Of a DNA stretch of 43,307 nucleotides, positions 5,834-12,943 are shown one piece after another. The notes beneath the pieces were generated by a model. That model was not told where the DNA came from, did not search any database, and worked only from the letters and a program-made list of their open reading frames with translations. The stretch spans positions 1-43,307 of IMG/VR virus record IMGVR_UViG_3300036770_004678. The stretch is one strand, 5' to 3'. This DNA is from a virus. Made by a program: the position numbers and the translations under genes. The first letter of the stretch is position 1. Every line of letters starts with the position of its first letter.

Positions 5834-7803
5834 TGTGCCGGTTCCTCGTGCAGGGCCTCTGTCTCGATCTGCTTTTGCGCGGCGATAATGTCATCGGATC
5901 CCGAAAAGCCGTCGAAGTCGAAGCCCACTACCGGGTGCACCCAGTTGGGGCTTGCGGCGAGGACGTGGGCGGAAGCGGCAGACAGCGGCTTATCGCCAAG
6001 GTTTCTCCAGCTGCTGAACGCGTGGGCAGGGACGAAAGGTTGGGCGTGTTCGAGTCGCTTCATCTTCGAGAGCAGGCCAGTGAAGTGATAGTCGGGCGTC
6101 CAGGCGCGGCGGGTCTGCTCGGCATCGAGGCCGAGCTCCGCGGCAAGCGCATCGTGAAGCGGGACCTTGAACCCCGGTGCGTTAGCCGAGCGGATGAGCA
6201 TCACGCCGGCGAGGACCGCGGCCGCGCGGTCAAGACGCTCGGGACTTACCTTCAGGAAGAGGGTGAAAGCCTTGCCCAGATCGGCTTCGGTCATCCAGTT
6301 GGCGGCGAGCACCGCCTCTACCTCGGCAGCGAAGGCCTCACGCGCGGTGCTCTGGCAGTAGGTTCTGGCCAGTTCGCGGTCCTCCTTGTCCTCCTGGCCG
6401 TAGCCGGAAGAAAGATGGCGCACCCCCAATTGTGTGCCGCTCTCGCGGCCGAGCTCGACGCGCAGAAGAGTGAAAACCACGAAGTGCAAACCGAGGCCGC
6501 CGCGCCCGGTTGCGTCGCGCAGCAGACCCCAGCGCAGGATGTCGCGGCGGATCGAGCGGCAGACTTCCAGACCGCTGGCTGTAAGCCCGTGCTCGTCGCG
6601 GGCGATCGCGCGCGCATCCTTTCCGTAGGTCGCCGGGTTGGTGAGTGCCTCGGTCTCGATCTCGCGGCCACCCAGCAGCTCCGAGGATGCCCGCGAAGCG
6701 GGTGTCTTTCCCTTCTGGAAATCAACCTGTGCCTTGCGGCTGGCCCACCAGAAGCGCCGGATCACAGCGCCGGTGCTGGCGATCTCGAAGGTGGCGAGGA
6801 TCGCCTCATCCGGAAGATCCTGCGGCAGGTCCGCGTCGGTATCGCAGTGGATCTCCAGAGCGGTGTCGTTGTAGCCGTGACGCTGGGGCGGTTGAACGGC
6901 GAAGCGCAGATCCCGGCGACCGGTGACCTCGCGGACATGGGTGCGCCACTTGTCGAGCTTCTCCTCGGCGAGGCGCTGCAGCAGGTCTTCATCGGCAACG
7001 CGGCCGCGATGATCCTGATCGCCCGCAAAAAGATCGAGCTCGAAGTGGCCGCCGGCGTGGCGGTAAACGTCCACGCCGACAAGGCGCAGGAGCTTGGCGA
7101 GCTGGTGATCGCCGACCTTGTAGAAGGTGCGGATCTGATCGGGGCGGCGATCCCAGTTCGGGCGCCGCGCAAAGTGCTCCCACGCATTGGCCTGCAGCGC
7201 CTGTTCCTCGGTAGCGGCAAAGGCGCGGGCCTGCTCGACATCGATGTCGCCGGCGGCATAGGCCTCGAAGATCGGCGGGTGCAGTTCGCCCAGGCGCGAC
7301 TGCTGAGCTACCCAGCCCGGTTCCTGCCCGAGATTGCGCGCGATCTCCTCGATCGACATCCCGAGGCCGCGCAGGCGCGCGATCGCGGCGTGGACCTCGT
7401 AGCCCTGCAGGTCGCGGCGCAGGAGGTTCTCCGAAAGCGAGAGCAGCACGATCTGCTGGTCGGACAGATCCTTGATCACCGCGCGGATGGGGAAGTCGGC
7501 GGGGAGCAGGCCGCGCCCGATCGCGAGGCGGATCGCGCGGTAGCGACGGCCGCCAGCGAGCACGCCGAAGGAGGCGGGCTCGGTCTGCCCATATTTTGAG
7601 CAGTCCTTCGAGCGCTTCGCCCACTTGGCGCCGTCGGGCGCCGGATGAATGAGCAGCTGCTCGAGCAGGCCCTGCTCGACGATCGAAGCAGAGAGCGCCT
7701 CGACCGCGTTGGCATCCTTCTCGTTGAAGCGAACATTGAGCGGCGAGATCGCCAGATCGGCGAGGGTGAAGGTCAGGGTGGTGTCAGGTGGTTGCTGGGT
7801 CAC
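5830..7803 (-). CDS. Large ParB/Spo0J-family protein (657 residues)
   Basis: The GTG start at 7803 is chosen because GGAGA lies six bases upstream and it follows the previous stop by 14 bases; an upstream in-frame ATG would overlap that gene. The N-terminal ParB/Srx-like domain shows LAGGRRYRAIRLAIG and ENLLRRDLQGYEVHAAIARL, followed by a helix-turn-helix (GMSIEEIARNLG) and a ~450-residue C-terminal region of unknown fold. ParB proteins bind centromere-like sites, and some are CTPases or nucleases. No ParA gene is visible nearby, so a role in partition is uncertain; transcriptional control or DNA processing are alternatives. Confidence 0.85.
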   Translation of the reverse strand: MTQQPPDTTLTFTLADLAISPLNVRFNEKDANAVEALSASIVEQGLLEQLLIHPAPDGAKWAKRSKDCSKYGQTEPASFGVLAGGRRYRAIRLAIGRGLLPADFPIRAVIKDLSDQQIVLLSLSENLLRRDLQGYEVHAAIARLRGLGMSIEEIARNLGQEPGWVAQQSRLGELHPPIFEAYAAGDIDVEQARAFAATEEQALQANAWEHFARRPNWDRRPDQIRTFYKVGDHQLAKLLRLVGVDVYRHAGGHFELDLFAGDQDHRGRVADEDLLQRLAEEKLDKWRTHVREVTGRRDLRFAVQPPQRHGYNDTALEIHCDTDADLPQDLPDEAILATFEIASTGAVIRRFWWASRKAQVDFQKGKTPASRASSELLGGREIETEALTNPATYGKDARAIARDEHGLTASGLEVCRSIRRDILRWGLLRDATGRGGLGLHFVVFTLLRVELGRESGTQLGVRHLSSGYGQEDKEDRELARTYCQSTAREAFAAEVEAVLAANWMTEADLGKAFTLFLKVSPERLDRAAAVLAGVMLIRSANAPGFKVPLHDALAAELGLDAEQTRRAWTPDYHFTGLLSKMKRLEHAQPFVPAHAFSSWRNLGDKPLSAASAHVLAASPNWVHPVVGFDFDGFSGSDDIIAAQKQIETEALHEEPAQ

Positions 7804-7817
7804 TGCGGTTTCTCCGT

Positions 7818-8093
7818 TCAATGGCCTGCCGAGTCGCTGTGCGAGGCGGAGGCGGGGTCGCGGCGGGGATCGAGCAGGCCGCAGCTGCAATCAGCGTGAA
7901 GGATGGTGACGACGGTCGCGTCACGAATGACGGCACGGTGGCCGGTCGGAAGCTTGACGAAGGGCGCGCCGATCTCGGCCGCGAGCTCGAAGGTCGGGCC
8001 GGAAAGGCGTCTGAAGATCTCGTGATCGGACAGGTCCGCCACACACTCGCGGTAGCGATCCATGGCGTGACGGCTGACGATCAGATTATCCAT
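7818..8093 (-). CDS. Small conserved phage protein, 91 residues
   Basis: The protein starts MDNLIVSRHAMDRYRECVAD and ends with a Cys-x-Cys (HADCSCGLLD) and a Ser/Asp-rich tail. The ATG at 8093 overlaps the stop of the repeat protein upstream by eight bases, suggesting coupled translation. The same frame stays open back through the hexanucleotide repeat as poly(Ala-Thr), but that extension is an accident of the repeat and not a sensible protein. I have seen similar small proteins in sphingomonad prophages, but no function is known to me. Confidence 0.65.
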   Translation of the reverse strand: MDNLIVSRHAMDRYRECVADLSDHEIFRRLSGPTFELAAEIGAPFVKLPTGHRAVIRDATVVTILHADCSCGLLDPRRDPASASHSDSAGH

Positions 8094-8673
8094 AGGCCAC
8101 CCCCGGCCCACAGCCGTCGCCGTAGCCGTCGCCGTAGCCGTAGCCGTAGCCGTCGCCGTCGCCGTCGCCGTAGCCGTCGCCGTAGCCGTAGCCGTAGCCG
8201 TAGCCGTCGCCGTCGCCGTAGCCGTCGCCGTAGCCGTCGCCGTAGCCGTAGCCGTAGCCGTCGCCGTAGCCGTAGCCGTAGCCGTAGCCGTCGCCGTCGC
8301 CGTCGCCGTAGCCGTCGCCGTCGCCGTAGCCGTAGCCGTCGCCGTAGCCGTCGCCGTAGCCGTCGCCGTCGCCGTAGCCGTCGCCGTAGCCGTCGCCGTA
8401 GCCGTAGCCGTCGCCGTCGCCGTAGCTCTGGGTGGCACCGTCGTCCGGGAGGGTCTTGGCCGAAACCGCGTCCAGGATGTACTGCCGCTCTTCTCGCGGA
8501 ACCATGGTCAGCATCCGGGAAGCGGGCTCGGCGGCGGCGACCTCGATCGCGTCCGCAACCTCGCGCAGCCGACGGCCGACACCACCATTGCAAGCTCCGG
8601 CCCGTATGATGTCATCGGCTGTCAGCAGTCCTGGTTCGGGCGGGAGGCTCAGACCGCCTGCCATTTGGCCCAC
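8086..8673 (-). CDS. Protein with a 52-unit (Tyr/Asp)-Gly repeat tail
   Basis: The 195-residue protein has an ordinary N-terminal half (LTADDIIRAGACNGGVGRRL, then REVADAIEVAAAEPASRML, VPREERQYILDAVSAKTLP) and then an uninterrupted run of 52 dipeptides, each Tyr-Gly or Asp-Gly, ending CGPGVAYG. The start is GTG at 8673 or ATG at 8664; both overlap the upstream gene. This frame is chosen because its non-repeat part looks like real protein, while other frames give poly(Ala-Thr) or poly(Arg/Leu). Similar Gly-Tyr/Asp/Ser repeats occur in other phage proteins (recollection), with unknown role; a flexible or phase-separating tail is possible. Confidence 0.75.
   Translation of the reverse strand: MGQMAGGLSLPPEPGLLTADDIIRAGACNGGVGRRLREVADAIEVAAAEPASRMLTMVPREERQYILDAVSAKTLPDDGATQSYGDGDGYGYGDGYGDGYGDGDGYGDGYGDGYGYGDGDGYGDGDGDGYGYGYGYGDGYGYGYGDGYGDGYGDGDGYGYGYGYGDGYGDGDGDGYGYGYGDGYGDGCGPGVAYG
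8113..8424 (-). repeat. Hexanucleotide minisatellite, 52 units of KACGGC
   Basis: On the minus strand each unit is TACGGC or GACGGC; only the first base varies and every Gly codon is GGC. The order of the two unit types is irregular, for example runs of four TACGGC beside alternating pairs. Changes by whole units keep the reading frame, so the tract can expand or contract without disrupting the protein. Confidence 0.95.
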
Positions 8674-8915
8674 GCTTCATCGGTGATCGCGAAGACGCCG
8701 GTGATGCTGTGCAGCATCGCGATATCGGCGGGTGCGCTGATCTTGCTGTTGCGGGTCGGCCCGGTCTCGGCGAGCTCGAGCACGCCGCCGGTCGTACCGA
8801 AGCGGATCGCCATTCGGGCGCCCTTCAGCGGCATGGACGTGGCCGTGAGATCCTGATCGTCATCGATCTCGCCGGCAAAGACGCCGCGGTAGCTGGTTGT
8901 CACAAGTGCCTTCAC
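8649..8915 (-). CDS. DUF6948-like phage protein
   Basis: The 88-residue protein contains VTTSYRGVFAGEIDDD, GARMAIRFGTTGGVLELAET and HSITGVFAITDEAWAKW, which match my memory of DUF6948 small phage proteins. It is predicted to be a compact beta-rich domain. Function is unknown. It lies in the early operon, 28 bases after the 61-residue membrane protein and overlapping the repeat protein. Confidence 0.6.
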   Translation of the reverse strand: MKALVTTSYRGVFAGEIDDDQDLTATSMPLKGARMAIRFGTTGGVLELAETGPTRNSKISAPADIAMLHSITGVFAITDEAWAKWQAV

Positions 8916-8943
8916 TGATTGTCTCCTTTGTTGGTTTGGGTTG

Positions 8944-9129
8944 TCAGCCGAACAGCCCGGTCATGCCCATCATGGCCACCAGGCCCATCGCGGCGATGAG
9001 CGAGACGCAGGCCACAATCAGCCGCCGGTCGCGTTCTAGGCGCGCCTGGTATTCGGCGCGGCGCTGTTCGGTCTCGATGCGCAGCTGCGCCTCGTCGAGG
9101 AACGGAGGTGTGGTGCGCATCGGCATCAC
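8944..9129 (-). CDS. Small single-span membrane protein
   Basis: These 61 residues comprise a charged helical N-terminal part (QLRIETEQRRAEYQARLERD) followed by one transmembrane segment (IVACVSLIAAMGLVAMMGMT). The ATG overlaps the stop of the preceding gene. The layout, a cytoplasmic coiled helix anchored by a C-terminal span, gives no specific function. Confidence 0.6.
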   Translation of the reverse strand: MMPMRTTPPFLDEAQLRIETEQRRAEYQARLERDRRLIVACVSLIAAMGLVAMMGMTGLFG

Positions 9130-9488
9130 TGGTGCTCCCGGATAAGTTCGCGGGGCATCGCGGGTGCCGGCTGGCGGCGGAGCCGTTCGGTGAAGGCGCG
9201 TTCGGCCGGGGCGGCTTCGTCGGCACGCGGGCGGACCTTGCGGAACGCACTGGCGCTCCAGACTTCACGGCCGCCAAAGCCGAGGAAGAGGTGGCGGCCG
9301 ACGCCGGGCACGCGAATGATGCGCACGCTCTGGACCATGCGCCGGGTGCCGACCGGGAGGCCGCAGCAGCGCTGGCCGTCGAAGTCCCGCCAGGGGCCGA
9401 TGGTGATGCATTCGGCCTGGTCGCCGACCTCCCAGCCCTCGGGATCGAGCGGCGGGCGCTTGCGGAAGAGGTTGCTGAAGAACGTCAT
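9126..9488 (-). CDS. Hypothetical phage protein, 120 residues
   Basis: The start at 9488 (MTFFSNLFRKRPPLDPEGWE) forms an ATGA overlap with the upstream gene. The middle (GDQAECITIGPWRDFDGQRC, then VQSVRIIRVPGVGRHLFLG) looks like a small SH3-like or beta-barrel domain. The C-terminus is basic and disordered. No family assigned. Confidence 0.6.
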   Translation of the reverse strand: MTFFSNLFRKRPPLDPEGWEVGDQAECITIGPWRDFDGQRCCGLPVGTRRMVQSVRIIRVPGVGRHLFLGFGGREVWSASAFRKVRPRADEAAPAERAFTERLRRQPAPAMPRELIREHQ

Positions 9489-9748
9489 GATGCGGCTCTC
9501 CTTCGGGCTTGCCGCGCGCTCCAATCGCGGAAGGCGGCGGCGTGGGTGGGGCACAGGTCCTTTTCGGGGGCAGGTGTGGTGGTGCAGCTGGTGCAGATCG
9601 GCGCGTCGCAGGTGCCGGACCGGCGCTCGGGCATCCTCCAGTCGCAGAGCAGGGTTGCAGGTGCCCCGCAGGCGCACCGCTTGCGCGGCCCGCCCGAGCA
9701 GACGATCGCGTGAGTGCCATCGCCGAAGGTGACGTGATGGCAGGGCAT
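9485..9748 (-). CDS. Cys-rich zinc-binding phage protein, 87 residues
   Basis: It has several Cys pairs and a histidine: CACG, C-x12-C (CDWRMPERRSGTC), CTSC and CPTH. These could hold one or two zinc ions. It opens [20 protein letters not shown]. It is coupled by overlaps to the genes on both sides. Similar small proteins are frequent in sphingomonad and rhizobial prophages in my recollection; function unknown. Confidence 0.65.
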   Translation of the reverse strand: MPCHHVTFGDGTHAIVCSGGPRKRCACGAPATLLCDWRMPERRSGTCDAPICTSCTTTPAPEKDLCPTHAAAFRDWSARQARRRAAS

Positions 9749-9984
9749 CAGCCCATTCCCAGCGCGGCGCGGTAGGTTTCGAGGATCATGTCCTGTTCGC
9801 TCCGATCGTCCGGCTTCATCTTCCGGAGCTTCACAATCTGGCGCATGATCTTGGGGTCGTAGCCGACCGCCTTGGCCTCCATGTAGACATCGCGGATATC
9901 GTCGGAGATGCCCTTCTTTTCCTCTTCGAGACGCTCGATGCGCTCGATCAGCAGGCGGAGGCGATCGTCGGAAGCGTCAGCCAT
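9748..9984 (-). CDS. GapR/DUF2312-family nucleoid protein
   Basis: The 78-residue protein has [40 protein letters not shown] and LRKMK, ending [14 protein letters not shown]. This aligns throughout with Caulobacter GapR, which clamps overtwisted DNA and stimulates gyrase/topoisomerase IV. The start at MADASDD (9984) is chosen over an upstream ATG because it gives the family length and an 8-base overlap with the preceding gene. The phage copy may mark or alter DNA topology during phage replication; that is inference. Confidence 0.88.
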   Translation of the reverse strand: MADASDDRLRLLIERIERLEEEKKGISDDIRDVYMEAKAVGYDPKIMRQIVKLRKMKPDDRSEQDMILETYRAALGMG

Positions 9985-10324
9985 GGGCCTGTCCTCCCGC
10001 GCTGATCGTGGTGGATTCATAGTGCAGCCCACTGGTGGCCGCGAATTCCTGCAGCGCCTCGATGAAGATCTTCATGTCGTGCGCCAGCAGCGAGCTGGCG
10101 ATGCCGACGGCGGTGATCGAGACTCGGGGATCGGAAGCGCGATCGATGACCTCGAGCATAGCCTTCCTCCCGCTCTCGGCAGCGTGGCATGCGATGTCGA
10201 CAATCTCGTCGATCGCCGCGTCGGGCATTGGTGAGTTGTTGGCCGTGCGCATGTTGACCAGATGCTGGCGCAGCTCGCGGCGCAGGTGCGCGGCAAAGTG
10301 CACAGAGGCGAGGCCATGGGGCAT
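9977..10324 (-). CDS. Hypothetical phage protein, 115 residues
   Basis: A mostly helical protein: [40 protein letters not shown], then [19 protein letters not shown]. It overlaps the GapR-like gene downstream by eight bases and the Cys-rich gene upstream by one (TGATG). No recognised family. Confidence 0.6.
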   Translation of the reverse strand: MPHGLASVHFAAHLRRELRQHLVNMRTANNSPMPDAAIDEIVDIACHAAESGRKAMLEVIDRASDPRVSITAVGIASSLLAHDMKIFIEALQEFAATSGLHYESTTISAGGQAHG

Positions 10325-10836
10325 CAGTTTTCTCCTTCCTTGGGGACGAGCCGGAGCATGATGCCGGTCATCGATGGGCCGCCGGCGGCGGGGACGGGGG
10401 TGAGCATCGCCTCGGTCAGCGGCATGTCGCGGCCGGGCTTCGATGCGGGGGGAGCGGTGCGCTCGGTGATGCCCGCGCAGGCCGAGCAGAGCGTATCATT
10501 GACCCAGAAGCAGGTGTCAGGGCGGTGCGCTGCTGACCGGGGCGGGGCGGTGATGCAGGGATCGAAGAAGCTGCAGGCGCAGTTGCGGCAGATCCCGGCG
10601 ACATCGTAGGGCGCATCGCCCTGCGCGAGCTCGACCAGGCGCAGGTAGATTGCGCGGTCGAGAGGCACGAAGTTGCGGATCAGGTCGATCCGTTCGGGCG
10701 AATGGTGCTCGCTGCCCTGCTCGGCCGCGATCAGCAGCAGGCGCAGGCGGCGGAAGTCGCTTTCGAAGTAGCCGGCACCGAAGCCGGTGACCTTCAGCAG
10801 CTCGCTGGCGAGGCTGGTGAGCGAGTGGCCGGCCAT
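10324..10836 (-). CDS. Cys-rich phage protein, 170 residues
   Basis: I chose the start at 10836 (MAGHSLTSLASELLKVTGFG) because a GAGAAG site lies upstream and the longer form adds an implausible N-terminus. The middle carries two metal-binding-looking clusters: CRNCACSFFDPC and CFWVNDTLCSAC. This C-x2-C-x-C...C plus C-x8-C-x2-C pattern recurs in phage proteins of unknown function. The ~260 bases upstream (10837-11097) show no convincing gene. Confidence 0.6.
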   Translation of the reverse strand: MAGHSLTSLASELLKVTGFGAGYFESDFRRLRLLLIAAEQGSEHHSPERIDLIRNFVPLDRAIYLRLVELAQGDAPYDVAGICRNCACSFFDPCITAPPRSAAHRPDTCFWVNDTLCSACAGITERTAPPASKPGRDMPLTEAMLTPVPAAGGPSMTGIMLRLVPKEGEN

Positions 10837-11097
10837 GATCCGGCGCTTCTCGAGATATTGTCCTGGCAGCACGGCACAGCCTTTCAGGCAGCAGAAAACC
10901 GCTCCGGGAAGCGCCCCAAAAGCAGGGGATCGCAAGCCGGTGCGGCGTCAGTTCAGAGGAGTGTGGGGGCAGGGCTTGGCTTCAACGCCGTCGCGGTTCC
11001 GCCCGTTGCGCTGGTGCGGAGGCGACTTTGACCCTGCCCCCGAGAATGCAGCGCGGTTCGGGTCGCATTGACCGCGCTGCAATTCGGCCACCCGGGA

Positions 11098-11565
11098 TCA
11101 GGGCGGCTGAGGCTGTTCGTTCGAAAGCAGCGGCAGGATGTCGCGCAGCTTCTCGTAGGCCTCACTGGCCTCTTTCAGCGCATGGCGACGATCATGTTCG
11201 GTCGCCCCGGGCCGCGCGAAGGCGATCAGCGCGGCGTGCGCCTCTCCGCCTTCCTTGACGACGCCGTGGGCGTAATCGAGCAGTCGGTGGCGATCGGCGA
11301 AGCGTGCGGCCTCGGCGAGATCGAGCTTGGCGGCGTAGGCTTCGAACAGGGGTGCACCGCTGCCGCCTTCGGCCTGAAATTCGAGATCGAGTGCGATCGC
11401 GCATTCGAGCGCGATCTGTTCGGGCCGGTCGGGATCCATCCACGCGCGGACCGTGCTGGGCTGACGATGCGACACGGCAGACATCTGTTCGACGCCGCCG
11501 GGCAGTTGTCCGGCGATGCGCTGCAGGGCCTGCTCGACCGAAAGGGGGGTTCGAAGTTTAGTCAC
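11098..11565 (-). CDS. Phage regulatory-type helical protein, 155 residues
   Basis: The sequence (RTPLSVEQALQRIAGQLPGG, then MSAVSHRQPSTVRAWMDPDR and IALECAIALDLEFQAEGGSG) resembles an early phage regulator in sphingomonad prophages with a CII-like N-terminal helix-turn-helix. It is second in the early operon after the Cro-like gene, the position expected of a CII-type or early regulatory protein. The assignment is from pattern and position only. Confidence 0.6.
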   Translation of the reverse strand: MTKLRTPLSVEQALQRIAGQLPGGVEQMSAVSHRQPSTVRAWMDPDRPEQIALECAIALDLEFQAEGGSGAPLFEAYAAKLDLAEAARFADRHRLLDYAHGVVKEGGEAHAALIAFARPGATEHDRRHALKEASEAYEKLRDILPLLSNEQPQPP

Positions 11566-11629
11566 TGCCCGGTCCCCTCATGATTGCAGGTGAGAGCGAG
11601 CGCGCGCTGTGAGAGGAAGGCGTCCGTGA

Positions 11630-12001
11630 TCATGCGGCCATACCTTCCAGCGGATCCCCCGAAGGGGAATCAGGCGAAACGCCAGGACCGTCGACGCCCG
11701 CAGCGGACGGGGGCGAGTCTGCTGCGGACGCCAACGGTTGCGCGGCCGGATGCTGCGCGGCGACCCGGGGAGACGGGATCTGCTCCTCGGGCGGGTAGAT
11801 GTCGGGGCGGAGTTCGTGGCGGGAAATGCCAAAAGCGGCTTCTACCGGGATCACGAACTTGGCTGGAAGCGCAGTTCCGCGGCGAATCCAAGTTGCGACG
11901 GTGGATTGGGGAATACCGAGCGCACGCGCCAGCGTCGTCTGTCCGCCAGCTGCTCGGACAGCAGCGGCAGCGGATGTTTCGAGGCGCGATGCAATCGACA
12001 T
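11630..12001 (-). CDS. Cro/YdaS-type repressor
   Basis: The 123-residue protein starts at MSIASRLE. Residues ~10-55 form a Cro/YdaS helix-turn-helix (AAGGQTTLARALGIPQSTVA, then TWIRRGTALPAKFVIPVEAA) ending with the typical RPDIYPPE. The remaining ~65 residues are Pro/Ser/Ala-rich and probably disordered, an unusual addition. It heads the leftward early operon and is divergent from the repressor at 12086, so it should act at the shared operators at 12012-12074. Confidence 0.82.
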   Translation of the reverse strand: MSIASRLETSAAAAVRAAGGQTTLARALGIPQSTVATWIRRGTALPAKFVIPVEAAFGISRHELRPDIYPPEEQIPSPRVAAQHPAAQPLASAADSPPSAAGVDGPGVSPDSPSGDPLEGMAA

Positions 12002-12011
12002 GTGACTCGGG

Positions 12012-12074
12012 TATCGCATGAGCGATATAGAGTCAATTGCATTTGCAAAGTATGATGGGAAACGCATTTGCGAT
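12012..12074. promoter_or_regulatory. Three-site immunity operator between divergent repressor genes
   Basis: Three related dyads lie in the 84-bp gap. Their 8-base centres are GCATGAGC (12016-12023, within TATCGCATGAGCGATA), GCATTTGC (12039-12046, within TTGCATTTGCAA) and GCATTTGC (12064-12071, within CGCATTTGCG). Spacing is 23 and 25 bp, close to the spacing of lambda operator sites. Both promoters must lie in this gap. Which protein prefers which site cannot be read from the sequence. Confidence 0.7.
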
Positions 12075-12085
12075 ACCTTGAGACC

Positions 12086-12493
12086 ATGAGTCTCGGTGCC
12101 CGGATCAAAACGCGTCTCGCCGCGCTCAAAATCTCGCAGGCAGAACTTGTCCGTAGGTCAGGCGTCGGCCAGTCGACTCTTGCTTCGATAATTCAGCGGG
12201 ACACGAGGTCTAGTCCACACCTTCTGGCTCTTGCGGCGGCGCTGAAAACGACCCCCGCTTATCTTCTAGGTGAGACGGACGATCCCGAATCGGAGTTCGC
12301 GGAAGCCGCGCTGTCTTTCGAGGAGCGCGAACTGATCGAGCTCACCCGCACGCTGGAGCGTGAGGATTACAACGTGGTCAGCTACCTGATCCGCCGGCTC
12401 GCTTCACACACGTCCCCCAATCTGGAAAATGCGGCCAAGGATGACGTCGCGCGGACACTCCACGATCGGCAACTCGGATACAGGGCAGGATAA
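12086..12493 (+). CDS. XRE-family phage repressor (CI-like)
   Basis: The 135-residue protein starts MSLGARIKTRLAALKISQAE. Residues 5-65 form a classic XRE helix-turn-helix (LVRRSGVGQSTLASIIQR, then TTPAYLLGETDDP). The C-terminal part is helical and lacks a LexA/CI-type peptidase, so induction would not be by RecA-driven self-cleavage. I prefer 12086 to the ATG at 12068, which would place the third operator directly before the start codon. It probably maintains lysogeny. Confidence 0.85.
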   Translation: MSLGARIKTRLAALKISQAELVRRSGVGQSTLASIIQRDTRSSPHLLALAAALKTTPAYLLGETDDPESEFAEAALSFEERELIELTRTLEREDYNVVSYLIRRLASHTSPNLENAAKDDVARTLHDRQLGYRAG

Positions 12494-12507
12494 TAAAGAG
12501 GGGCAGC

Positions 12508-12885
12508 ATGAAGAAGATACTGGGGGCGATTTTCTTGGTGGCGGTTGCGGCGCTTGCAGGGTGTGGCGGTGGCGCAACCGAGCCGACAGGGCCGGAGCCC
12601 GAATTCATTGCATTCTCGCAGCCCGGCATTTCGGCGATGGTGATCCCGGCCGGTGCCAAGCCCGAGCAGTTCGAGACCTGGGCGCGGCAGCATTGCGGCG
12701 CTCTCGAGTTCTGTCAGGTCATGGGATGGACCGATCCGGCCAGGGCGGCGCGTGCGTTTCCGATGAGCGACCGAGAGGTCGAGGCCATCGCTTTCAGTTT
12801 CAAGATCAACCGGGCGAGCGAGTACGAGCAGGTCATCTGGGACTGCACGCGCTTCCCGCAGCCTGCGCCGGAGAACTGCCTTTAG
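12508..12885 (+). CDS. Lipoprotein in the immunity region
   Basis: The 125-residue protein begins MKKILGAIFLVAVAALAGCG, a clear lipoprotein signal peptide with lipobox LAGC. The mature part has four further Cys residues that could form disulphides (HCGALEFC and WDCTRFPQPAPENCL). It lies 14 bases after the repressor stop and is probably expressed with it from the prophage. Lipoproteins in this position often cause superinfection exclusion, but no homologue is recognised. Confidence 0.75.
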   Translation: MKKILGAIFLVAVAALAGCGGGATEPTGPEPEFIAFSQPGISAMVIPAGAKPEQFETWARQHCGALEFCQVMGWTDPARAARAFPMSDREVEAIAFSFKINRASEYEQVIWDCTRFPQPAPENCL

Positions 12886-12943
12886 CACCGTTCCGGTTGC
12901 GCTCCCTCTCGACGGGGGCCGCGCGACCAGTCACGATGCGGGA

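Noticed and set aside
5833-7599. Long plus-strand open frame antisense to the ParB-like gene
   Set aside because: The opposite strand encodes clear ParB motifs in a coupled operon; the antisense frame is a product of GC-rich codon bias.
8113-8424. CRISPR array
   Set aside because: The tract is a 6-bp tandem repeat without spacers and lies inside a coding sequence.
7818-8438. Poly(Ala-Thr) N-terminal extension of the 91-residue protein
   Set aside because: The repeat frame has no sensible start context, and the ATG at 8093 overlaps the preceding stop as in neighbouring genes.
7788-8609. Plus-strand reading frame rich in Arg/Ser (RRRSRRRSRS) through the hexanucleotide tract
   Set aside because: It exists only because the repeat has no stops in several frames; it runs opposite to the early operon and has no ribosome site or recognisable domain.
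10837-11097. Possible small gene on the minus strand (10953-11165)
   Set aside because: It overlaps the 155-residue gene, has Ser/Arg-rich shadow-like composition and no good start context.
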